NCBI GenBank assembly: GCA_041623895.1 | Contig: JBFJVZ010000195.1 | Span: forward strand, 1-13,554 | DNA: 13,554 nt | Source of the DNA: JBFJVZ01 sp041623895 | GTDB lineage: Bacteria > Planctomycetota > Planctomycetia > Pirellulales > Pirellulaceae | Direction of reading: 5' to 3' | Shown: positions 1 to 5,539 of the stretch, in pieces | Position numbering within the stretch: the stretch's first letter is position 1 | Layout of the letters: each line of letters opens with the position of its first letter | Notes under the pieces: generated by a model | Database searches by the model: none | What the model saw: the letters and a program-made list of their open reading frames with translations, nothing else | Told to the model about the DNA's origin: nothing | Position numbers and translations under genes: made by a program

Positions 1-16
1 GAATGGAGAAGTCGCA

Positions 17-127
17 ATGGATCTATCTCCGGTTGTCGTTCCCGCCATGCAGTGGCTCGTCGCAGTGTCGCTGGCGACCTTGCTGGCTGTCATTGCAGGC
101 ATCAAGTCCTCCTTCCTCGCCCGCTGA
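17..127 (+). CDS. Possible 36-aa single-span membrane peptide, or the C-terminal end of a gene entering from the left
   Basis: Reading from ATG 17 gives a 36-residue peptide with one long hydrophobic stretch (about residues 10-29) and a short basic tail ending in LAR. A good Shine-Dalgarno (TGGAGAAG, 4-11) lies 5 nt before the ATG. The same TGGAGAA string precedes the arsR gene at 541 and the persulfide dioxygenase gene at 1557, which supports a real start here. The frame is also open to the left edge of the window (NGEVA precedes the Met), so this could instead be the last transmembrane helix of a larger membrane protein. No family is recognised. It ends about 425 nt before arsR and is probably not part of that operon. 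Confidence 0.4.
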   Translation: MDLSPVVVPAMQWLVAVSLATLLAVIAGIKSSFLAR

Positions 128-506
128 CGAGTGCGACTATGTCAGGAAAGTACAGATTGGTTGGACAAACCCGCGGACGCGACGTCTGGTGGCGGTGGCG
201 GTTCCTTTTGCGCAGTCGGGCCGGATGGGGGCGTTAGCGGTTTCGTTGGCATGGAATCATCCACCGAGACGTCGGTGTCTGTCCGTGTTGATCTTTTCTG
301 GTCGGTGGCCCAAGCCAACGGCGAATTGAAAGAATTGATCGAGATCCCCATCGGCAAGGCGGGCAACAAAGATCTTTCCGAAGCACGAAGGATCCAATGG
401 CGGTTCGTAACAGCGAAGCCACAAAATCAGGCGGATTAGCTACTGCGCGGTCCCGGCGGGGTGTTGGGTGCCGCGAATCGGCGAGAAAATCCCCAGAAAA
501 CATTAA
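128..506. other. Gap before the persulfide locus; no convincing gene
   Basis: Short open frames exist on the + strand, but none has a clear ribosome-binding site. One starts at ATG 139 (32 codons, rich in Trp and Arg). Another can start at GTG 131 or ATG 251 and ends at 439. The second contains an odd run, SGGGGGS, encoded by a GGT/GGC repeat near 186-201. Its C-terminal 60 residues (from ATG 251) look somewhat protein-like, but I recognise no domain. The reverse-strand frame over the same bases is Pro-rich and looks like a shadow. I see no terminator, repeat or RNA gene here. The arsR promoter begins at 507. Confidence 0.4.
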
Positions 507-534
507 TTGACATATCGCGATATGACGATATATT
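507..534 (+). promoter_or_regulatory. arsR promoter with the operator filling its spacer
   Basis: There is a consensus -35 TTGACA at 507-512, a 16-nt spacer, and a -10 TATATT at 529-534. The spacer carries a perfect 14-bp palindrome, CATATCGCGATATG (511-524), and a further CGATAT at 526-531. Read as ATATCG (512-517), 8 nt, CGATAT (526-531), it matches a second site upstream of the rhodanese gene. A repressor bound here would cover the whole core promoter, so negative autoregulation by the adjacent ArsR-family protein is the natural reading. The sequence is seen directly; the protein that binds it is inferred. Confidence 0.75.
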
Positions 535-552
535 GAACTGTGGAGAAGAGAC

Positions 553-882
553 ATGGTCAGCAAAACCAAGCCCAAAACCAAGAAGAAACCGGCTGGCAAT
601 CCGCAGGCTTTCGCCCAGGCGGCCGAGTGTCTGAAAACGCTCGCCCACCCGGTGCGACTGCGGATGGTGCAAATGCTCCTGCACGGACGCTATACCGTCG
701 GCGAACTGGCAGATGACGCCGGTGTTCCCGATAACGTGGCCTCCGAGCATCTGCGGCTGATGCAACGGTGCGGTTTTTTCACCAGTCAGCGGGAGGGTCG
801 CAAGGTCTATTACCAGGTCGCCGAACCGCACCTGGAACAAATCATGAGCTGCATTGAAAGCAGATTTCTGACGCACGCCTGA
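553..882 (+). CDS. ArsR/SmtB-family repressor, YgaV-like, probable persulfide-responsive regulator
   Basis: This 109-aa winged-helix protein has a Lys-rich N-terminal tail (residues 4-12), the ArsR hallmark LKTLAHPVRLRMVQ (27-40), a recognition-helix region VGELADDAGVPDNVASEHLRLM (49-70, quoted in outline) and the wing REGRKVYY (80-87). A strong Shine-Dalgarno (GGAGAAGAG) ends 2 nt before the ATG. It has three cysteines: Cys26 at the start of the first conserved helix, Cys73, and Cys100 in the C-terminal helix. Persulfide sensors of this family (BigR, SqrR, YgaV) use two cysteines, but Cys26 does not sit where the N-terminal sensing Cys of BigR is expected, so the sensing pair would have to be checked. 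The classic ArsR metal motif CxC is absent. Its neighbours are a YgaP-like rhodanese and a persulfide dioxygenase, and ygaV-ygaP is an operon in E. coli, so a role in sensing sulfane sulfur is likely. Confidence 0.9.
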   Translation: MVSKTKPKTKKKPAGNPQAFAQAAECLKTLAHPVRLRMVQMLLHGRYTVGELADDAGVPDNVASEHLRLMQRCGFFTSQREGRKVYYQVAEPHLEQIMSCIESRFLTHA

Positions 883-905
883 GCGCAATCGAGGCGAGTT
901 TTTTT
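876..905 (+). terminator. Weak terminator-like hairpin after arsR
   Basis: CGCCT (876-880) can pair with AGGCG (892-896) around an 11-nt loop, and seven Ts follow at 899-905. The stem has only 5 bp and overlaps the arsR stop codon, so termination would be partial. It would separate arsR transcription from the downstream genes, which have their own operator at 914-933. Confidence 0.35.
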
Positions 906-913
906 ATCACATC

Positions 914-934
914 ATATCGAAGTGTCACGATAAT
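914..934 (+). promoter_or_regulatory. Second ArsR-type operator, in front of the rhodanese gene
   Basis: ATATCG (914-919), 8 nt, CGATAA (928-933) repeats the operator pattern of the arsR promoter with the same 8-nt spacing and one mismatch in the last base. It overlaps a possible -10, GATAAT (929-934). No good -35 is visible at the right distance. The site ends 14 nt before the ATG of the next gene, whose Shine-Dalgarno GAGGGA is at 937-942. This suggests that the same repressor controls the enzyme genes separately from arsR. Confidence 0.6.
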
Positions 935-947
935 ACGAGGGATTGAA

Positions 948-1493
948 ATGTCTGGGTTTCCAACCGTTTCCGTGGACCAACTTGCTGAGCTGGACGCGCA
1001 AGGTCACATCGACTTGATCGATGTTCGCACGCCGGCGGAGTTCCGCGAAGTTCATGCCGTGAACGCGCGTAACGCGCCGCTGGAATCTCTGGATCCTGCC
1101 GCGATCATGCAAGCTCGGAATGGCAGCGCCGATCAGCCGTTGTACGTGATCTGCCAAGGCGGCAACCGCTCCAGCCAGGCCTGCAAGAAGTTCATTGCGG
1201 CCGGCTATACCAACGTCGTCAATGTGGATGGCGGCACCAACGCTTGGGACCAAGCAGGCCTGCCCGTCGTCCGCGGCAAGAAGGCGATTTCGTTGGAGCG
1301 ACAGGTCCGCATCACAGCCGGCTTGCTGGTGCTGCTGGGAGCCGTGTTCAGCTTTTGGAACATCTACTTTGCCTGTCTGTCCGGGATGGTCGGCGCGGGC
1401 TTGATATTCACAGGGATTACCGACAACTGCGTGATGGCAATGGTGCTGGCCAAGATGCCTTGGAATCAGGTCAAGGACAGCGGTGGCTGCTGA
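948..1493 (+). CDS. ygaP: YgaP-like inner-membrane rhodanese (rhodanese + DUF2892)
   Basis: This 181-aa protein has an N-terminal rhodanese domain (about residues 6-108) with the active-site loop CQGGNRS starting at Cys69, the GG-x-x-AW end motif (95-100), then two membrane helices of the DUF2892 type (about 120-168). The C-terminal block GMVGAGLIFTGITDNC...KMPWNQ closely follows what I recall of E. coli YgaP (SGFVGAGLLFAGIS...KMPWNQ). The length also fits (YgaP is 174 aa). Rhodaneses move sulfane sulfur from persulfides or thiosulfate to a thiol acceptor; here the catalytic domain would face the cytoplasm from the membrane. The protein ends in an extra Gly-Gly-Cys. A Shine-Dalgarno GAGGGA precedes the ATG. 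It lies between its likely repressor and a persulfide dioxygenase, so it probably delivers or accepts sulfur in the same pathway. Strong call. Confidence 0.93.
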   Translation: MSGFPTVSVDQLAELDAQGHIDLIDVRTPAEFREVHAVNARNAPLESLDPAAIMQARNGSADQPLYVICQGGNRSSQACKKFIAAGYTNVVNVDGGTNAWDQAGLPVVRGKKAISLERQVRITAGLLVLLGAVFSFWNIYFACLSGMVGAGLIFTGITDNCVMAMVLAKMPWNQVKDSGGC

Positions 1494-1567
1494 CTATTCA
1501 GGTAGTGGCTGTCGGTCGGCATGCCCCAAGCGTTAGCAGTCTGAAACCGGGATCTTTGGAGAAATAA

Positions 1568-2959
1568 ATGTTTTTGCAACGTTACTACCTCGAGTGTTTG
1601 TCGCACGCCTCGTACCTGGTCGCAGACGAGCAGACGAAACAAGCGGCGGTCATCGACCCGCAACGAGACATCGATATCTATCTGCAGGATGCCCGGCAGC
1701 ATGGCTTCCAAATCAAATGGGTGATTCTGACTCATTTTCATGCCGACTTTGTTGCCGGTCATATTGAGTTGCGGGACCGAGTCGGCGCCCAGATCGTGTT
1801 GGGAGCGAAAGCGGAAGCAGAGTTTGATCACAAGAAACTCGGTGACGGCGATTCGATTGAATTTGGCAAGGTTCGGCTGCAGGCTTTGGAAACGCCCGGC
1901 CACACGCCGGAAGGTTTGACGATCCTGGCGTTTGATCTCGATCGGGACAGCGAAAAACCGTACGCGGCATTTACCGGCGATACTTTGTTCATTGGTGATG
2001 TCGGCCGCCCCGACTTGATGGCCTCGATCGGAGTCACGGCGGATCAGTTGGCAGCAATGCTGTACGACTCGTTGCACAACAAGCTGATGAAATTGCCCGA
2101 TGAAACATTGATCTATCCGGCTCACGGTGCCGGGTCGATGTGCGGCAAGGCGCTCAGTGACGAAGCGGTTTCGACGTTTGGTGAACAACGCAAATACAAC
2201 TACGCGCTACAACCAATGTCGAAAGAGGACTTCATGAAACTGGTTGAAGTCGATCAACCTGAGGCTCCCGGTTACTTCGTCCACGATGCGATCCTGAACC
2301 GCAAGGAACGCGCCAGCTTAGACCAGTCGATGGCGGGAACGATGAAGGAACTGACTTTGGATGAAGTGCTCGCTTTGCAAAGCGGCGGTGCCCAACTGGT
2401 CGATACGCGTGATGCCACCGAGTTTGCGGGTGCCCACTTGGCAGGTTCGATCAACATTGGCATCGATGGCAAGTACGCGACTTGGGCGGGGACAGTACTG
2501 AACAAGGATACGCCGATCGTTGTGATTGCGGATGACGATCGAGTCTCGGAGTCGATCATGCGATTGGGGCGTATCGGCTTCGATCATGTTGCCGGCTTCC
2601 TGAAACACGGCCTGGATGCCTTGCGGGATCGCGCTGAGTTGATTGCAACGATGTCTCGAGTCACGGCGCCGGCAGCAGCCGAATTAAAAGACCGCATTAT
2701 TGTTGATGTGCGTTCGGCTAAAGAGCGGGAGAGCGGACTCATCGAAGGCAGTATCAATATCCCGCTGAATCAGCTGGAAGAGCGGATCGACGAAGTTCCC
2801 CGCAACGTCGACGTCATCGTGCATTGTGCCGGTGGATACCGATCGTCGTTAGCGGCCAGCATTCTGCAGAAGTACGGCTACACCAAGGTGCTGGACATGG
2901 TCGGCGGTTACAAGGCTTGGGAGCAATCAAAGCTTCCTGTTGTCCAGCCGACCGCATGA
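1568..2959 (+). CDS. CstB-like persulfide dioxygenase with pseudo-rhodanese and rhodanese domains
   Basis: This 463-aa three-domain enzyme oxidises low-molecular-weight persulfides to sulfite and can pass sulfur through its rhodanese. The N-terminal metallo-beta-lactamase-fold domain (1-250) has THFHADF (55-61), GHTPEG (111-116), TGDT (136-139) and YPAHG (183-187). His56, His112 and Asp138 correspond to the 2-His/1-Asp iron site of ETHE1-type enzymes. The usual last His of HxHxDH is Phe61, a variant I know from this family. The middle rhodanese fold (about 260-360) has ADDDR where the catalytic Cys should be and is probably inactive. The C-terminal rhodanese (about 368-460) has an intact CAGGYRS loop at Cys420. 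Staphylococcus aureus CstB has the same order: dioxygenase, rhodanese-like, rhodanese. A Shine-Dalgarno GGAGAA lies 4 nt before the ATG. No operator lies in the 74-nt gap behind ygaP, so the two genes are probably co-transcribed. Confidence 0.93.
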   Translation: MFLQRYYLECLSHASYLVADEQTKQAAVIDPQRDIDIYLQDARQHGFQIKWVILTHFHADFVAGHIELRDRVGAQIVLGAKAEAEFDHKKLGDGDSIEFGKVRLQALETPGHTPEGLTILAFDLDRDSEKPYAAFTGDTLFIGDVGRPDLMASIGVTADQLAAMLYDSLHNKLMKLPDETLIYPAHGAGSMCGKALSDEAVSTFGEQRKYNYALQPMSKEDFMKLVEVDQPEAPGYFVHDAILNRKERASLDQSMAGTMKELTLDEVLALQSGGAQLVDTRDATEFAGAHLAGSINIGIDGKYATWAGTVLNKDTPIVVIADDDRVSESIMRLGRIGFDHVAGFLKHGLDALRDRAELIATMSRVTAPAAAELKDRIIVDVRSAKERESGLIEGSINIPLNQLEERIDEVPRNVDVIVHCAGGYRSSLAASILQKYGYTKVLDMVGGYKAWEQSKLPVVQPTA

Positions 2960-2973
2960 ACAACCGAGACCCG

Positions 2974-3000
2974 GCCGGCTGCAATGCCGGTGATCGTTTT
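2974..3000 (+). terminator. Small hairpin between the dioxygenase and DsrE-fusion genes
   Basis: CCGGC (2975-2979) pairs with GCCGG (2986-2990) around a 6-nt loop, plus a G-T pair outside. Only four Ts follow (2997-3000). It may attenuate read-through, but it is too weak to call an operon end. Confidence 0.25.
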
Positions 3001-3021
3001 GACCCCAACCGGAGAGCAGTG

Positions 3022-4059
3022 ATGAAATTGTTTCTCAACAGCGGTCTGCTGGCCGTCATGATCCTCTGCATGACCACGGCTGTAACCGCTCAAGGGCGCG
3101 GACAGGGTCGCGGACAGGGAGGTGGTCCCGGTTTCGGTCAACGAGCCGGTGGACCCGGTCATGGCCAGGATGAGCGTCATGACGAAGACCACGAAGTTCT
3201 TCAGTTCTTGCTGGCCAACCACAACAAGATTACCCGCAAGGTGACGGAGCTTGCCAATGGTGTCGAGACACTGACGGAATCGAATGATCCGGAGATCGCC
3301 GACAAGATCAAAGAACACGTGCAGTGGATGGAGTACCGCATCAAGGAGACAAAACCGATTCGCATGCGGGACCCACTGTTCAGAGAAATCTTTCAACACA
3401 CCGATAAGATCAAAATGAAACACGAAGACACCGAGCAAGGTGTTCGTGTGATTGAAACTTCGGACGACCCCTACGTGGCGAAATTGATCAAGGCGCATGC
3501 CCAAGCGGTTTCGGGGTTTGTCAAGCGTGGTTTTGCCGAAGCGATGAAGAACCACGCGGTGCCCGGCAAAGCAGCCAACGCACGCGTACCCACCGTGCCG
3601 GCAATCAAGGATTATGGCAAAGTCGTCAGGCTGCCGGAGGCAAGCCAACAGCCGCGTAGCGGCACAAAAATCTGCGTTGATTTGACCCGCGGCGGGGATG
3701 CCAATGAATTGAATCCGGGCATCGAAAAGGTCGCCAAGTACGTCAACATCTACCACGCCGCGGGCAAACAGCCGGCTGCTGCCCAAATCGCGGTCGTCCT
3801 GCATGGCGACGCGACCTTGGCGATCTTAAATGGAGACGCCTATGCAAAACGATTTGGCACGAATGACAACCCCAACCTGGATTGCCTTCACCAGTTGCAC
3901 GAAGCAGGAGTGGAGATTTATGTGTGTGGTCAATCTTTGATCAGCAAGGGTGCTGAACCCGATGAGGTGGTTGTGTTTGCCGAGACGGCCGTTTCTGCGC
4001 TCACCGCAGTCGTGAATTTGCAAGCCGATGGCTACGCTTTCATCCCTTTGGGCAACTAA
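3022..4059 (+). CDS. Exported protein: duplicated helical His-containing module plus DsrE-like domain
   Basis: This 345-aa protein starts with a signal peptide (residues 1-23, likely cut VTA|Q) and a Gly/Arg/Gln-rich low-complexity stretch (24-50). A predicted helical region (54-180) contains two copies of one unit 60 residues apart, at 80-109 and 140-169, sharing G-V, S-x-D-P, I-K-x-H and other positions (11 of 30 identical by eye). The C-terminal domain (about 198-345) is DsrE-like: KICVDLTRGG, VVLHGDATL, GVEIYVCGQSL and a final GYAFIPL. Cys218, Cys288 and Cys302 are possible sulfur carriers; Cys302 sits in the family's usual CGQ motif. DsrE proteins are normally cytoplasmic sulfur carriers, so export is unusual. 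The start at 3022 is chosen because GGAGAG precedes it and the signal peptide begins there. An in-frame ATG at 2956 overlaps the previous stop (ATGA) and would add 22 residues in front of the signal peptide. The function of the helical half is unknown. Confidence 0.85.
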   Translation: MKLFLNSGLLAVMILCMTTAVTAQGRGQGRGQGGGPGFGQRAGGPGHGQDERHDEDHEVLQFLLANHNKITRKVTELANGVETLTESNDPEIADKIKEHVQWMEYRIKETKPIRMRDPLFREIFQHTDKIKMKHEDTEQGVRVIETSDDPYVAKLIKAHAQAVSGFVKRGFAEAMKNHAVPGKAANARVPTVPAIKDYGKVVRLPEASQQPRSGTKICVDLTRGGDANELNPGIEKVAKYVNIYHAAGKQPAAAQIAVVLHGDATLAILNGDAYAKRFGTNDNPNLDCLHQLHEAGVEIYVCGQSLISKGAEPDEVVVFAETAVSALTAVVNLQADGYAFIPLGN

Positions 4060-4092
4060 CAGATTGCGGTAGCGTTAGGCAGCGCAACCTTG

Positions 4093-4629
4093 TCAAGTTT
4101 CGGTTGACACGACTCGATTCAAGGCATCCAACGGTTTCTTGATCACCGATTTAGGTGGGGCGTCGCAGATCACGATAGGATTTGTGCTCGTCCTGCAGAC
4201 GAACCAGCCATCGTCGATTGCAAACGAGGTGACAAATTTGGTGGCAATGGTTTGAGTCTGAGTGCGGAGGAGCCAGTACTTGCGAATCGACACGTTGTCC
4301 GCGTCCGCTTCAATCTCAAAATGATGGAAGGCAAACGTCAGAAAATAGCTGAACGAATCTCCTGGAACGTAAAAGCCGTGAAAGGTGATCAGAAAGTAAA
4401 GCAGCAAAAAAACCGCCGCGCCCGCGAAACGAACCAGAGTCCAGTACTCGGAAGCAAAAATCGCATCCGCCATCGGTAACCACTTGATCGCTTGGGGCAG
4501 TGCGATGATCCATACCAGGGAAATCACAACACAGGCGATTGCAAATCGTTCCCACGGAAAACTGCCTTTGCGGACCGTGACCTTGACTCGTCCGTCAGAT
4601 TCGGCGGTGATGATATCTTGTTCTGGCAA
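4093..4629 (-). CDS. Hypothetical two-helix membrane protein
   Basis: This 178-aa protein has two transmembrane segments (about residues 28-48 and 65-87), followed by a C-terminal soluble part (about 100-178) with alternating polar and hydrophobic strands. That outline is a helical hairpin plus a PH-like or beta-rich domain (for example IRKYWLLRTQTQTI). I recognise no family. The start is TTG at 4629, because no ATG or GTG lies in frame upstream for many codons; no clear ribosome-binding site is seen, so the N-terminus is uncertain. The gene is convergent with the DsrE fusion (33 nt apart) and divergent from the SDR operon. Hydrophobicity pattern and codon use look like a real gene rather than a shadow frame. 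Confidence 0.65.
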   Translation of the reverse strand: MPEQDIITAESDGRVKVTVRKGSFPWERFAIACVVISLVWIIALPQAIKWLPMADAIFASEYWTLVRFAGAAVFLLLYFLITFHGFYVPGDSFSYFLTFAFHHFEIEADADNVSIRKYWLLRTQTQTIATKFVTSFAIDDGWFVCRTSTNPIVICDAPPKSVIKKPLDALNRVVSTET

Positions 4630-4683
4630 AGCGGTCGGCGGCTGGGTGACGATGAAATGTTGGTGACAAACACAAGAGGTTGA

Positions 4684-4710
4684 TTTGCTGCGGTCGTGGG
4701 GCGCAGCAAA
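4684..4710. repeat. 9-bp perfect inverted repeat in the divergent intergenic region
   Basis: TTTGCTGCG (4684-4692) and CGCAGCAAA (4702-4710) are perfect complements around a 9-nt spacer. The repeat lies 41 nt upstream of the SDR -35 box and 55 nt upstream of the TTG of the reverse-strand gene. It could be an operator or a leader hairpin of the reverse-strand gene. No U-tail follows on either strand. Confidence 0.5.
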
Positions 4711-4750
4711 CCGGTAATGAATCTAAATTACCCGAGACGGCTGCCGTTTG

Positions 4751-4779
4751 TGGACACGGCCGAGGGTTGCCTTTATAGT
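4751..4779 (+). promoter_or_regulatory. Promoter of the SDR operon, giving a probably leaderless mRNA
   Basis: TGGACA (4751-4756), a 17-nt spacer and TATAGT (4774-4779) each differ from the consensus in one base. The ATG at 4787 begins 8 nt after the -10 box, so transcription would start at or within a base or two of the start codon. No Shine-Dalgarno is present between the -10 box and the ATG, which fits a leaderless transcript. Confidence 0.6.
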
Positions 4780-4786
4780 CGTCGCC

Positions 4787-5539
4787 ATGATTTCCATTGA
4801 CCTTTCGGAAAAAACTGCCGTGGTGACCGGCGGCGGTCAGGGATTGGGCCGGGCGACGGCAAGCGTCTTGTATGCATCGGGGGCCAATGTCGCGATCAGC
4901 TATTTCTCAGATCCTGACGGTTTGAATCAGCAAAGGGCGAAACAAACGGCAGCCGAATTGGGCGATCGCGCGTTGGCCTTGCCAGGCGATGTGCGTGATC
5001 GTCCCTCGTTGTCGGCGATGTTTGACTCGATCGTTGAACGATTCGGCTCAGTCAATATGATCATCAACAATGCAGCAATCATCCGTGATCAATCGTTCAA
5101 GAAAATGGACGATCAACAGTGGCAGCAAGTGATCGACACCAATCTCACGGGAGTCTACAACGTCTGTAAGGAAGCGACAGAGCTACTGGCCGATGGCGGC
5201 CGCATCGTCAACATGGCGTCGATCTCCGGGTTTGTTGGTTTCTTTGGTCAAGCCAACTATTCGACGGCAAAGGCAGGTGTGGTCGCGCTGACCAAAGTAC
5301 TCAGTAAGGAATTCGCTCGCCGCCAGATCACCGTGAACGCGGTCGCGCCGGGGGTGGCGCTGACGGACATGGGCAAGACGATTCCAGAGGAGGCTCGCGA
5401 CCAAATGCTGAAGCAAATTCCACTGGGTCGCTTTGCAGAACCCCAAGAGGTGGCCCACGCCGTGCTGTTTCTATGCAGTCCGTTGGCCGATTACATCACC
5501 GGACAGACGATTCACGTCAACGGCGGTTGGTACGGATGA
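4787..5539 (+). CDS. Short-chain dehydrogenase/reductase, FabG/PhaB-like
   Basis: This 250-aa classical SDR would interconvert a 3-oxoacyl and a 3-hydroxyacyl compound, or a related alcohol and ketone, with NAD(P)H in the cytoplasm. It has the Rossmann motif TGGGQGLG (14-21), NNAA (94-97), and the catalytic tetrad Asn119, Ser145, Tyr158 and Lys162 (YSTAK). The C-terminal block ITGQTIHVNGGW is typical of FabG-like enzymes, and the length is standard. No Asp ends the second beta-strand (ISYFSD region), so NADP may be preferred; this is only a hint. The start is ATG 4787 because the glycine-rich loop then sits at the normal distance and the promoter lies immediately before it. The stop overlaps the next gene's start (ATGA). 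Pairing with a CoA-transferase suggests that it works on a hydroxy or oxo acid or its CoA ester rather than in fatty acid synthesis. Confidence 0.9.
   Translation: MISIDLSEKTAVVTGGGQGLGRATASVLYASGANVAISYFSDPDGLNQQRAKQTAAELGDRALALPGDVRDRPSLSAMFDSIVERFGSVNMIINNAAIIRDQSFKKMDDQQWQQVIDTNLTGVYNVCKEATELLADGGRIVNMASISGFVGFFGQANYSTAKAGVVALTKVLSKEFARRQITVNAVAPGVALTDMGKTIPEEARDQMLKQIPLGRFAEPQEVAHAVLFLCSPLADYITGQTIHVNGGWYG

Noticed and set aside
131..439. Open frame with an SGGGGGS run and a protein-like C-terminal part
   Set aside because: No ribosome-binding site at GTG 131 or ATG 251, no recognised domain, and overlapping frames on both strands look equally plausible.
1660..1680. ATCGATATC-like string inside the dioxygenase gene, resembling an operator half-site
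   Set aside because: It lacks the ATATCG-N8-CGATAT geometry and lies in coding sequence. Similar strings near 8313 and 12821 are also within genes and are expected by chance.
2908..3804. Reverse-strand 298-codon frame opposite the DsrE fusion
   Set aside because: It is fully antisense to a gene with a signal peptide and a recognisable DsrE domain; its own sequence shows no family features.
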